This document shows positions 1 through 8,218 of a stretch of 32,770 nucleotides of DNA, one piece after another; positions within the stretch are counted from its first letter, which is position 1, and the number at the start of each line of letters is the position of its first letter. Made by a program: the position numbers and the translations under genes. Origin of the DNA: Pararhodospirillum photometricum DSM 122 (GTDB lineage Bacteria > Pseudomonadota > Alphaproteobacteria > Rhodospirillales > Rhodospirillaceae); NCBI RefSeq assembly GCF_000284415.1, contig NC_017059.1:2059519-2092288 (forward strand), written 5' to 3'. The notes beneath the pieces were generated by a model. It did no database searches, was not told the origin of the DNA, and was given only the letters and a program-made list of their open reading frames with translations.

Positions 1-76
1 TCCCCCACGCTTCCGTATCGAGGTTGAGCAGAACCCGGCCCCGGAGCCAGCCCGGCGCCAAGGCGCGCGCCCCCCC
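1..76 (-). pseudogene. PepD-like aminoacyl-histidine dipeptidase fragment
   Basis: On the minus strand the frame reads GARALAPGWLRGRVLLNLD followed by TEAWG. This resembles the stretch of PepD-type (M20 family) dipeptidases where a G-A-x-x-L segment precedes I/V-L-L-N-L-D-x-E-E-x-G. The fragment is only about 25 codons and runs off the left edge, so whether the rest of the gene survives cannot be seen. It is joined, without a frame break, to the interior of the IS5-family transposase that follows on the same strand. The family call rests on a short recognised motif and is moderate. The boundary with the IS is near 76, within a G-run shared by both sides. Confidence 0.5.
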
Positions 77-841
77 ACCAGTGTTGCCGCTGTCGAGCAC
101 CTCGCGGAAGCGGCGGCTGTCGTGCTCGGCGGCCGAGGACACCGCCCAGCGCCGGATGAAGCCGTGGCGCCGGTCGGTCGAGATGTGGTTCTTGTAACCG
201 AATATCGGGATGGCGATCTCGACGCCCTTGGCGCCTTCCGCCTTCGGCGTCTTCGCTCTGGCCCTTTTCAGGGTCCAGCGAGCATCCCTGTCCTTCTGGG
301 CCAGCTTGTGCGGGGTCTCTTCCCAGCCGTCAGGGATGCGCCCTTCGCGGATCGCCTGCTTCTCGTCGTCGTCGTTGCGCTGACGCGGCGCCGCCACAAT
401 GGTGGCGTCGATGATCTGCCCCGACATCGCCAGATAGCCGCCTTCCTTCAGCTTGGCGTCGAACACCGCGAACAGCTTCTCGATCGCGTTGGCCTCGGTC
501 AGCGTCTCGCGGAACAGCCAGATCGTCTTGGCGTCCGGCGCCTTGTCCGCCAGCCCCAGGCCGAGAAAGCGTTTGAACGTCAGGCGGTCGTTGATCATGA
601 ACTCCGCCTGATCGTCGGACAGGTTGTACAGCGCCTGAAGCACCAGGATCTTAAACATCAAAACCGCGTCATGGGGCGGACGGCCGCCCCGGGCTCGGTC
701 GCTGCGGTTCAACGCCTTGTCCAGCCGGTAGCGGAACGCCTCGAAGCTCACCACCCTCAGCAGCTTCTCCAGCGGGTCGCCCGCCTTCGACAACTCCGCA
801 TACCGCTCTTCAAGATCGAAGAACCCAGGCTGCCGACCCAT
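76..841 (-). pseudogene. IS5-family transposase, copy 1, 3'-truncated
   Basis: The start is the ATG at 841 (MGRQPGFFDLEERYAEL), with GGAGG just upstream. The N-terminal IS5-type domain carries GGRPPHDAVLMFKILVLQ and, further on, DAKTIWLFRETLTE. The middle continues through the DDE catalytic region, and the frame is open for about 255 codons. Copies at 8293 and 11631 are near identical over the shared parts. At the codons for DSGNTG the IS sequence stops and PepD-like sequence begins, so the C-terminal third, including the region of the last catalytic residues, is missing. The protein should be inactive as a transposase. Of the three copies this one retains the longest central portion of the gene. 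Confidence 0.85.
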
Positions 842-915
842 CGTTCCCTCCAACACGGCCTGGGGCTTATTGAATCAGCAGACACCGCTCAGAGCCAGGG
901 TTTTTCGAGGTGTCC
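76..915 (-). mobile_element. IS5-family element copy 1, one terminal repeat only
   Basis: The outer end is at 915, where the terminal sequence GGACACCTCGAAAAACC reads inward on the minus strand. The same end occurs at 8219 and 11557. The opposite terminal repeat is absent because the element is cut off near 76. The copy is inverted relative to the other two. The 148 bp between this end and the stop of the ABC-3C ATPase at 1064 show no gene that I can support. Confidence 0.8.
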
Positions 916-1063
916 GGCGGCTTGACGCTGGCCGAGCGGGAGAGTTTGCGGCGCTCGGCCAACGCGCAGCATCGCCGGGCATCGGGAGGACCATCCCGTT
1001 CGGCGCCGGTAACGCTTGACCTGCGGACTTATCGGCGATGGCGTTGTCCTGTGATGAGGATCT

Positions 1064-2857
1064 CTACCAAGGCCTCATTCTGAAGAGGCGGCCATCGTCA
1101 CCTTCGTCGTGAAGGAGGAGGACGATCTCGGACGGATCAAAGGTCGGGACATCATCGTCGAGTGGCGGCAGGTCCGAATCGATGAGGGTGATGATCGATT
1201 GCAGCCCGAGCGTGGAGTAGCGCCGGATCACTCCAAGCAGATTCACCTTCTTTCGATCGTCCAAGGATTCGAGCACGCCATCATGAAAGGCGAAGCGCGG
1301 AAACGCATCGTCCAGATGGGCGCGCAACACCGCGAGGTCGAAGGCGATGCATAGGAGTTTCTTATAGCTGAACCCACGGTCGGCACTGGTGGCAATGCCC
1401 GTGTCATCAAGCAACTCCGCGCGGAAGTCCAGGTGGCCTTGTTGATTGACCACGACACTGAGCAGGGCCTTCTGATCGATGACCTCTTCGACGATCTCGT
1501 TGAAAAACAGGCGGACGCGTGAGAACAGGCTGTCCTCATCCGCATTCCTGGCCTCGACATCGGCCTCGATCAGCGCCTCCAGGTGTGTCTTTTCCTCGGT
1601 CAGGCTGCGGATATCGCTCCGAAGCTGCTGAAGACGGTGGACGAATTCACGCTGTCGTTCGAGCCCCTCGATGTCGGCCCGCAGGGTCACCAGTTCGTTG
1701 GACAGATGCTTGTATTTGGCGAATGAGTCGGTGCTGCTGAGGAAGGCCAGCATGTCGGATCGGCGTTTGCCGAGTGCGTTCAACTCCGCATTGACCGTCT
1801 TGAGTTCCGCCTCGATCTCGGCGCGTTCCTCGATCAGATAGCAGCGCCGCTCGTCGGTGATCGCCTTGTTGAAAGCGATCAACTGCTGGAAATCGCGCTT
1901 GATCTGGCCCGCGAAGAGCACACCCGCTTCGCGGAATAATTCGCTCGCTGCCTCCGGATCGAAGAGGATCTGGTCCTCCTCAAGCGAAGCGATCACCTTC
2001 TTACGGTTTTGGGTCAGCGAGTAGCGACGCTGGTTGAGGACGGCGATCCGCTCATCGATCTGGTCGACGAGCTGTTTGGTGTCCGCTTTGTCCTGACTCC
2101 GAAAATCGAATGCGTCGAGGAGCTGCTGCTTTTTCTGAACCTCTTGGCGTTTGAGCAGGAGAAGCCCGTCGATCTTGCCGGCGTCTTCGATCTCACCACC
2201 CAGTTCCTGGCGGACCGTGGTCGCCTTCTGCTCGGCCTCCTTGAGCTTGTCTTCCTTGTCGTAATGCCGGGTGATCAGATCGGCGTCGAAACCAAGGATA
2301 TGGGCAAGGAAGGGTTTCCAATCGGCGTGCGCGTTCGCAAACCGCCGAAGCTGGAAGACATCGCGGAAATCTTCTTGGGACCGGAGAAAATACCCCAATC
2401 CTTTCCGGTAATGCCAAGGTTTCAGCACCCGCCAGTCGAGCAAGCTGTCGAGCAAGTCCTTGGCGCGGTCGAAGGGGACATCGACATGATCCCATTCGAG
2501 GTCGGGCAGCGTCGAGAAATCCTGATGCCGGGCTCTGTGCTTCTTGAAGGAGATCTTCGATGCTTCAGCGACACTGCGGCGAACCGTGACGTAGGTTCCG
2601 TCGAGCAATTCGATCTCAAGGAAGAAGACAAATTCCCCAAAACGGTCGAGATGCTTGAACAGAAAGAACTTGGCGTCCCGGCCGGCGAGGAAGCCGAAAT
2701 CGATCAGGCGGCCAAGCGTCGTCTTCCCCAGGTTATGGGTGTCAAGGTCACGATTCTCCGGTCGCCGGATTTCCGCGAGGACGACGTTGAGTTCGGGTTT
2801 GAACTCGACCGGTGCAAACATCGCCGGCCGGTTGGAATAAAGCTTAGAGGGCTTCAT
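1064..2857 (-). CDS. ABC-3C system ATPase (DUF2326-type)
   Basis: This 597-residue protein resembles the large SMC/Rad50-like ATPase of ABC-three-component conflict systems. The N-terminal lobe holds the P-loop HNLGKTTLGRL near residues 42-52, in the short N-x-x-G-K-T-T form usual for DUF2326 proteins. Residues of about 200-440 are charged and heptad-like (coiled coil). The C-terminal lobe has FSYKKLLCIAFDLAVL and a Walker B-like FAFHDGVLESLDDRKK. In the family such ATPases are inferred to sense invader nucleic acid or DNA ends and license the effector; that role is inferred here. The ATG at 2857 overlaps the end of the middle-component gene by 14 nt, which implies translational coupling. It is the last gene of the three-gene operon. 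Confidence 0.85.
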   Translation of the reverse strand: MKPSKLYSNRPAMFAPVEFKPELNVVLAEIRRPENRDLDTHNLGKTTLGRLIDFGFLAGRDAKFFLFKHLDRFGEFVFFLEIELLDGTYVTVRRSVAEASKISFKKHRARHQDFSTLPDLEWDHVDVPFDRAKDLLDSLLDWRVLKPWHYRKGLGYFLRSQEDFRDVFQLRRFANAHADWKPFLAHILGFDADLITRHYDKEDKLKEAEQKATTVRQELGGEIEDAGKIDGLLLLKRQEVQKKQQLLDAFDFRSQDKADTKQLVDQIDERIAVLNQRRYSLTQNRKKVIASLEEDQILFDPEAASELFREAGVLFAGQIKRDFQQLIAFNKAITDERRCYLIEERAEIEAELKTVNAELNALGKRRSDMLAFLSSTDSFAKYKHLSNELVTLRADIEGLERQREFVHRLQQLRSDIRSLTEEKTHLEALIEADVEARNADEDSLFSRVRLFFNEIVEEVIDQKALLSVVVNQQGHLDFRAELLDDTGIATSADRGFSYKKLLCIAFDLAVLRAHLDDAFPRFAFHDGVLESLDDRKKVNLLGVIRRYSTLGLQSIITLIDSDLPPLDDDVPTFDPSEIVLLLHDEGDDGRLFRMRPW

Positions 2858-3092
2858 TCTGACCTACATATTCGATGGCGTCGGTCTTGGGATGATACTC
2901 GATCAGCCCAAGCAGATAGAGGAAGTTGAGCGATGGCAAGAACAGCACATCACCTCCGACCACGGCTTTGCGCACATAGGTGCGCAGAGCGCCATACTCG
3001 CACAGACGATGGGCGCGCAGCCGGGTGAGCAGCAGCAACGCCACGTTGACGACGGTGCGGTCAGGATGAGCATGCTTGCTAGGCCTCAGCAT
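2844..3092 (-). CDS. ABC-3C middle component (MC6-like)
   Basis: This 82-residue protein begins MLRPSKHAHPDRTVVNV and ends with a short winged-helix-like segment (FLPSLNFLYLLGLIEY). The M-L-x-P-S-K-H-x-H-P-D-R-T start is what I associate with the middle component 6 group of ABC-3C systems; the numbered subfamily is a tentative call. The ATG at 3092 is preceded by a strong GGGGAGG site lying inside the effector gene. It overlaps the effector stop by 14 nt. The 3' end overlaps the ATPase start by the same amount. Middle components are thought to bridge ATPase and effector. There are no membrane segments or catalytic motifs. Confidence 0.75.
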   Translation of the reverse strand: MLRPSKHAHPDRTVVNVALLLLTRLRAHRLCEYGALRTYVRKAVVGGDVLFLPSLNFLYLLGLIEYHPKTDAIEYVGQNEAL

Positions 3093-4041
3093 CGGCAACC
3101 TCCCCGATGTCGCAGTTCCAGTACATATAAAACAAGATAGCGCGGGTCAGGCGCTTGTGCTGACGTTGGCGCAGAATGGGGTCACGCTGGAACAGAAGGT
3201 CGAGCAAATATTCCATCACCGCGTCAAAATTCTGGAATCCCTTGCGTTTCGAGATGATCTTCATCTGGAACTCCTCGGTTGTCGCTTCATACGATTTGAG
3301 AATTTCCAGATTTTCAGGTGCGGCCAGGAACGCCCGTATCTGCGCGGTATCCTTCAAATAACGTTTGCGGAGCTCTCTCGCATATTCGGGAGTCATGTTA
3401 TTGAGGACGTTCTTCTGTTCGTAAGAGGTCCGCTCGCCGGGCGGCGTATCGAGGACCGACGACAGATCAGCCTCGTGGCTGGCAATCGCCTGGACGACGA
3501 TTGCCAACTCGTCGGGTGACACGATGAGCGGAGAGTCGACCGGATCAAGGTCGGCCAGTGCGGCAACTTCTGGGAATTGCCGCAAATAAAGTTCAAGCTG
3601 CTCGACTCCGCAAAGGTAGATCGAGCCTTCCGGAAGACCGCATTCCTTCGCAATGTGGCTGGTGATGTTCTGATCGGCATTCCCGGCCAAACGGCGGTTG
3701 GCGAACAGCATGTAGTGATCGAGTTGGTTTCCCTTGCGGAGCTTTGCGATCCGCGGCACTTCCTTGCCGATCACCGTGTCGTTCGAATTCGGGCTGTGGA
3801 AGTCCGCTTCACCGAAATGCCGATTATAGCCGTTGGTGTGCTTGGCCTGGATGATGATCGTTCCGCTCCAGGGCGCGGCTTTGCTTGGGTGGAGTTCCGC
3901 CGTGCCGACGAATTTCGCGTCTCGGCCACCATCCGGTCCCTTGGCGAAGCCCTTTACCGACAGGCCGAGCAACCGCTGGCACAGCAGCACGATCAGCGTC
4001 TCGAACTGATCTTCGCTCAGGTCCTCATAGGCGAATTTCAT
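3079..4041 (-). CDS. ABC-3C effector with PD-(D/E)xK nuclease domain
   Basis: The 320-residue protein starts at the ATG at 4041 (MKFAYEDLSEDQFETLIVLL). A GTG 45 nt upstream is possible but has no ribosome site. The N-terminal domain carries GPDGGRDAKF, then IIIQAKHTNGYNRHF about 30 residues later. This D...QxK spacing is typical of Mrr-like restriction endonuclease folds. The C-terminal portion (about 190-320) is helical and ends with LTRAILFYMYWNCDIGEVAD, consistent with an ABC-3C effector C-terminal domain. The inferred role is nucleic-acid cleavage when the ATPase fires. It is the first gene of the operon, with about 145 bp between it and the IS256-family element upstream. Catalysis is inferred from motif only. 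Confidence 0.8.
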   Translation of the reverse strand: MKFAYEDLSEDQFETLIVLLCQRLLGLSVKGFAKGPDGGRDAKFVGTAELHPSKAAPWSGTIIIQAKHTNGYNRHFGEADFHSPNSNDTVIGKEVPRIAKLRKGNQLDHYMLFANRRLAGNADQNITSHIAKECGLPEGSIYLCGVEQLELYLRQFPEVAALADLDPVDSPLIVSPDELAIVVQAIASHEADLSSVLDTPPGERTSYEQKNVLNNMTPEYARELRKRYLKDTAQIRAFLAAPENLEILKSYEATTEEFQMKIISKRKGFQNFDAVMEYLLDLLFQRDPILRQRQHKRLTRAILFYMYWNCDIGEVADAEA

Positions 4042-4176
4042 ACCGGGCGTCCATAGGGTTTGATGTCGATGATCGGAGACCGTCACAACCGCGTCATTTT
4101 GCAGGTAACATATGGGCTCGCCAGCAGGGAACTAGCCTGAAAAAATCCAGGTCTGCTGGCGGATGTGGCACAAGCC
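4042..4176 (-). promoter_or_regulatory. Upstream region of the ABC-3C operon
   Basis: These 135 bp separate the effector start from the target duplication of the IS256-family insertion, so any native promoter of the leftward operon lies here or has been displaced by the insertion. On the minus strand the region contains moderately AT-rich stretches, but I see no convincing -35/-10 pair and no strong ribosome site before the ATG at 4041. The IS lies so close that outward transcription from it could drive the operon; this is inference. Confidence 0.35.
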
Positions 4177-4185
4177 GTTAAACGG
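4177..4185. repeat. Target-site duplication, left copy (GTTAAACGG)
   Basis: GTTAAACGG here is repeated exactly at 5585-5593, directly outside the inverted ends of the IS256-family element. A 9-bp duplication fits this family. It shows that the element arrived by normal transposition and has not recombined since. Confidence 0.9.
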
Positions 4186-5584
4186 GAGCTATGCGTGAAT
4201 CTGGGTGACGGGCCGGATCAGGCGGCGGTTTGAGAAACGGCCTCGGCACTCTGAACCCCGTCGATAAATTTGACGCCGCTGATGAGCTTGGGCAACTGAT
4301 TTTCGCCCTTGAGACGGCGCCATGTCTTGGCGGCGGCCATGATCAGCTTGAAGACCATCAATTTGGCGGTCTTCGGCGACAAGGCGCCCTTGGTCCGGAC
4401 GGTGCGATGCCGGACGGCGGCAAAGACGCTTTCGATGGGATTGGTCGTGCGCAGATGCACCCAATGCTCGGCGGGGAAATCGTAGAAGGCCAGCAGGGGG
4501 ATCCGGTCCGTTTCGAGGCATTCGGTCGCTTTGGGGTATTTGGTGCCGTATTTGGCGGCGAAGACGTTGATGGCTTTCTCCGCCGCCGCCCGGTCAGGTG
4601 ACATCCAGATCTCGGCAAGGTCCTTTTTCATGCCGGGTTGGACGGATTTGGCCGCCTTGTTCAGAACGTTGCCGGTCTTGTGCAGCCAGCAGCGCTGGTG
4701 GCAGGTCGAGGGAAACACCTCCTCCATCGCCTTCCAGAAGCCCAGCGCGCCATCCCCGACGGCCAACTCTGGAGCGATGGCCAGCCGCCCATGAGCCTTC
4801 AGATCGACCAGCAGTTCACGCCAACTCTGTGCGCTCTCGCGAACGCCGATATGGAACCCCACCAGTTCCTTGCGGCCCTCCGGGGTGGCGCCGATCAGCA
4901 CCAGCATGCATTCGGCGCTCTCTTCCATCCGGGCCTGGAGAGAGACCCCGTCCGCCCAGACATACACATAGCGTCGTGCCGACAGGTCATGCTTTTGCCA
5001 GCGTTCGTATTCGCCCGACCACTCCGCCGTCAGTCGGGAAATCACCGATGGGGACAGGCACGGCGCCTCCTTGCCGAGCAGGGCCGACAGCACTTCTTAG
5101 AAGTCGCCGGTCGAAATCCCGCGCAGATACAAGGCGGGCAACAGTGCGTCCAGGCTGCGCGTCCGACGCGCCCGCAGCGGCAGGGTCGCCGAGGTGAAAC
5201 GGATCCGATCCGTCCCACTGGGCGCCCCGGTCGCGGATCTTCACCCGCGACACCGCCACCGGCCCGATCCCGGTCTGGAGCTGCCTGGCCGGTCCGTGAC
5301 CGTGCCGCACCACCCGGTCGCGGCCATCGGCCAGCTTGCAGACCTTCATTCCGGCCAGAAAAGCCTCGGCCTCTTGTTCCACCGCCTGAGCCAACAGGCG
5401 CCGTGCCCCTTGGCGCAGAATCTCGGTCAACGGGTCGTCAACCTCATCGGGCTGACGAAGGCGAACCAAAGTGCTGTCTTCCTTCATGGCGTATCGCTCC
5501 TTTCAGGAGGTTCTGACAGGCTGGTTACCCGTCTCGATACGCCGCCTTCTTTAGACCGTCATCACCCATTTTCCCCCATAGCTC
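4186..5584 (-). mobile_element. IS256-family element, complete ends, dead transposase
   Basis: The element is 1399 bp. The left end reads GAGCTATGCGTGAATCTGGG and the right end, on the minus strand, GAGCTATGGGGGAAAATGGG. These are imperfect inverted repeats of roughly 26 bp. Both are flanked by GTTAAACGG. It carries one transposase gene on the minus strand, broken by a frameshift and a nonsense codon. It sits immediately upstream of the ABC-3C operon and next to an IS1380-type relic. Confidence 0.9.
4218..5487 (-). pseudogene. IS256-family (Mutator-type) transposase, disrupted
   Basis: The gene starts at the ATG at 5487 (MKEDSTLVRLRQPDEVDDPL). It changes frame near 5205, where the minus strand should continue DRIRFTSATLPLRARRTRS. 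It then meets an in-frame TAA at 5098-5100 between STGDF and EVLSALLGKE. Downstream the DDE region is intact: VWADGVSLQAR (first Asp), VGDGALGFWKA (second Asp), the CWLHKTGNVLNK stretch, and a Glu-containing segment near the C-terminus. The sense codon at the stop is most likely CAA. With two lesions the full-length enzyme cannot be made. Confidence 0.88.
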
Positions 5585-5593
5585 GTTAAACGG
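5585..5593. repeat. Target-site duplication, right copy (GTTAAACGG)
   Basis: This is an exact copy of 4177-4185 on the other side of the IS256-family element. The sequence reconstructed across the insertion would join ...GGCACAAGCC to GTTAAACGG and CCATAGG.... Confidence 0.9.
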
Positions 5594-5649
5594 CCATAGG
5601 ATTTGGGTGTCGAAGCGTTGTCCTGGTGTTTTCTGAGCCCATACCCGCC

Positions 5650-6993
5650 ATGATTGATCGTGCCCTGCTGTTACCCGGTCTGTCACCCGCAGGTGAGAAA
5701 CCGGTTGTCGCCCGGTTTGACGGGGGTTTGTTGTCGTCTGACGCTGGTGTCCTGGCTTTGCGCGAAATTGAGTCCCGGTTGGGGGTGGCGGAGCGACTGG
5801 CGGGGTGCATCGTCGATCCTCGCCGCCCCTGCTAGACAGTGCATCCGCTCGCCGAGATCATTCGCTTCCGGCTGCTGATGATTGCCGCCGGATACGAGGA
5901 TGGTAACGACGCCACCGCACTTCGCGATGACCCGGTATTCCGGATGGCGCTCGATTAGGCCCCGTCGTCGGGGCGAGCGCTATGCTCGCAACCGACCATC
6001 TCGCGTTTCGAAAAACTGCCGGACCAACGGGCGCTGTTGCGGATGGGGCGGGCGATGGTCAATCTGTATTGCGCCTCGTTCCGACAGGTGCCGAAGCGGA
6101 TCACGCTGGACATTGACGACACCTTCGACACCGTCCACGGCGGACAGCAATTGCGTCTGTTCAATGCCCATTACGACGAATACGGCTTCCAGCCGATCGT
6201 GGTGTTTGATGGCGAGGGCCGTTTCGTCGCAGCGATGCTCCGCCCGGCGAAACGACCCAAGGGGACGGAAATCCGCGCCTTTCTGCGTCGCCTGCTCCGC
6301 GCGATCCGCGCCAACTGGCCGGGCACCGGCATTCTGCTGCGTAGCGAGAGCCATTACTGCACCCCGGAGGTGCTGGACTGGTGCCGGGCCGAGCGGGTCG
6401 ATTTCATCCTGGGTCTGGCGCCAACCTCCCGACTGCGCGCCCATGTGGCGGCCCTGGAAACCAGCACGCAAAAGCGGTTCGATGATGCTCCGGGCGACGA
6501 CAAGGTCCGCCGCTTCAAGGAATTCTTCGATGCCGCCGCCAGTTGGAGCCGGGTCGAGCGGATCGTCGCCCGCGTCGAGGCCGGACCCGACGGCACCGAC
6601 ACCCGCTTCATCGTCACAAATCTGACCGGCGGCGATGGCCGCTCGCTGTATCAGGGCCTCTATTGCCAGCGCGGATAGGCCGAGAACCATATCAAATCCT
6701 GGAAGACCCACCTCGCCGCCGACCGCACCTCGTGCCACGAGGCCACCGCCAATCAGCTCCGCCTGTTCCTTCATGCTGGGGCCTACTGGCTGCTGTGGAG
6801 CCTGCGCGGGATGATGCCGAAACGCTCAGTCTGGCGCGTCGCCCAGTTCGACACCGTGCGACTCCGCCTGATCAAGATGGCCGCCAGGGTGGTCGAGATG
6901 AAGACCGTCATCAAGGTCCATCTGCCCTCCGCCACCCCATACCAGGATATCCTGCGCCTCGTCCTCGGACGGCTCCCCCGTCTGGTCACCTGA
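5650..6993 (+). pseudogene. IS1380-family transposase with three amber codons
   Basis: One reading frame runs from the ATG at 5650 (MIDRALLLPGLSPAGEK) to the stop at 6993, interrupted only by TAG at 5833, 5956 and 6676. It contains ARFDGGLLSSDAGVLALREI, AAGYEDGNDATALRDDP, LDIDDTFDTVHGGQQLRLFN (first Asp), a GxDSHY-like segment that reads SESHYCTPEVLDWC, and AENHIKSWKTHL (Glu) right after the third TAG. These are hallmarks of IS1380 transposases. The second catalytic Asp is replaced by Glu. There is no frameshift. Each TAG stands where a CAG Gln codon fits the family. I could not define the element's terminal repeats. Confidence 0.88.
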
Positions 6994-7287
6994 CCAACGG
7001 GGCGATGTGCCCCAGACTCCCGCCCGTCGTCCTCAACCTCCCAGACCGAACCACACCGCGCCAGATCCCTTCGATCGGCGACGGCGGCCTGTTTGCGCTC
7101 AATCAAAAGGAAAGGGGAAGGCCCATCGGTAGGGAGGGGCCAGGGGAGAGATGAATAAAGGCGGCTAGGATCATAGTGGTGCAGATCGCCGTTGGCGAGG
7201 AGGCCGTTGCGCTGATCGGAGCGCCGGAATCTGTGCAGTCCCGGGGTGTGATGGTGCATTCTTGACCCGTCAGGGGGAGGATGCACT
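6994..7287. other. Spacer after the IS1380 relic
   Basis: I find no coding sequence here. The stretch probably contains the undetected right end of the IS1380-family element. From about 7225 it also holds the left end of the IS481-type remnant, whose gene starts at 7288 with a GGGGGAGG ribosome site. No hairpin terminator was recognised. Confidence 0.4.
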
Positions 7288-7452
7288 ATGGCAGGAATAC
7301 TTCACAGCAGCGCCCGCACGACGCCGCGTGTTCGAGCCGAGCTCCAAGCGTCGAAAGAAAGTACCCGGTCCCTTGCTGAGCAATATGGGCTGAATCCGAA
7401 GACCGTCGCCAAGTGGCGCAAGCGCGGCACGACCGAGGATGCGCGCCCCGCT
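7288..7452 (+). pseudogene. IS481-family transposase N-terminal remnant
   Basis: The ATG at 7288 follows GGGGGAGG and opens MAGILHSSARTTPRVRAELQ. The helix-turn-helix STRSLAEQYGLNPKTVAKWR follows, as in the N-terminus of IS481-type transposases. After KRGTTEDARP the similarity to that family appears to stop. The frame runs on into unrelated, repeat-containing sequence and ends at 7554. Only about 55 of an expected 300 or more residues remain, with no integrase core. It could still make a short DNA-binding peptide, but nothing shows it does. Confidence 0.6.
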
Positions 7453-7502
7453 ATCCATCACGCCCGGGCGCAAGGTCTGAGCGTGCGTCCCGCCGCAGCG
7501 AA

Positions 7503-7552
7503 TTCGGTATGCTTGGCGCTCTGCTATTTCGGTATGCTTGGCGCTCTGCTAT
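7503..7552. repeat. Perfect 25-bp tandem duplication
   Basis: A 25-bp unit beginning TTCGGTATGCTTGGCGCTCT occurs at 7503-7527 and again, without mismatch, at 7528-7552. It lies just past the truncated IS481-type gene, so it probably marks a rearrangement or slippage event there. Confidence 0.9.
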
Positions 7553-8214
7553 GATGTACTTATAACTACGGAGTTCACCAAAACAACAATTTGCATTGGC
7601 CGCGAAGCAGGAATCCGGGGTGCACCCCAATGTGACTATCTTCGGGTCCACCCACCAATCTCCCCTTTGACGATCCACAGTACAAAATAAACGGCAAATC
7701 TTGGTCGTAGACAATGCAATAAATATCACTTTTGATTGCGGGCGGCGCGTGGGGGGATGTCGGCTCCAGGGTCGCAGATGAATGCGCTGAATGACGTACC
7801 TGAGGCGCAATCCGGTTGTAGACGAAGAGCCTCCATGGAGGAAAATCATGGAGATGCGTCCATAAATATGATGACGTCCGCGCGTGAAAGCCCCGCGCGC
7901 CGGGCTTTCATAAACCGAGCCGCCTTGGTGCGTCTCGGCCCTTCGGGCTTCAATCCCTGACGCAAAAACAGTCTCCTGGCGGCCAAGCTGGACGGTATTT
8001 CCGGCTCCGAACCCGGCCGTGATTTCGATCGCGCATATCGAGTCCAGACCGGTCCGCCATGCCGATTTCCAGGGGATGATGGGGGGCTTATCGGCGCGGG
8101 TTTCTCTCCTGGCTTCGAAGGGGTTGCTCCTCATCTGGCGTTCGTTTCTGATGCCCGGGTCGCCGTTACCACGGTTCGATTCTCGGCGCGCCGACAGCAC
8201 GGATCAGACTGGTC
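7553..8214. other. Gene-poor orphan segment with a hairpin
   Basis: No gene can be supported. The left part (about 7555-7740) is clearly more AT-rich than its surroundings. A perfect hairpin AAAGCCC(8 nt)GGGCTTT lies near 7888-7909, and a palindrome CCTCCATGGAGG lies near 7831-7842. A 249-codon minus-strand frame covers most of the segment, but it has no recognisable motif and spans the tandem duplication, so I do not call it. The segment could be debris of an older mobile element or phage. Confidence 0.5.
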
Positions 8215-8218
8215 GCTC

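Noticed and set aside
5584..7287. Defined terminal repeats for the IS1380-type relic
   Set aside because: Short similarities between the 5594 and 7170 regions are direct rather than inverted and too short to support boundaries.
7451..8200. 249-codon minus-strand frame in the orphan segment
   Set aside because: It crosses the tandem duplication and the IS481 remnant, has no ribosome site or recognisable motif, and changes composition along its length.
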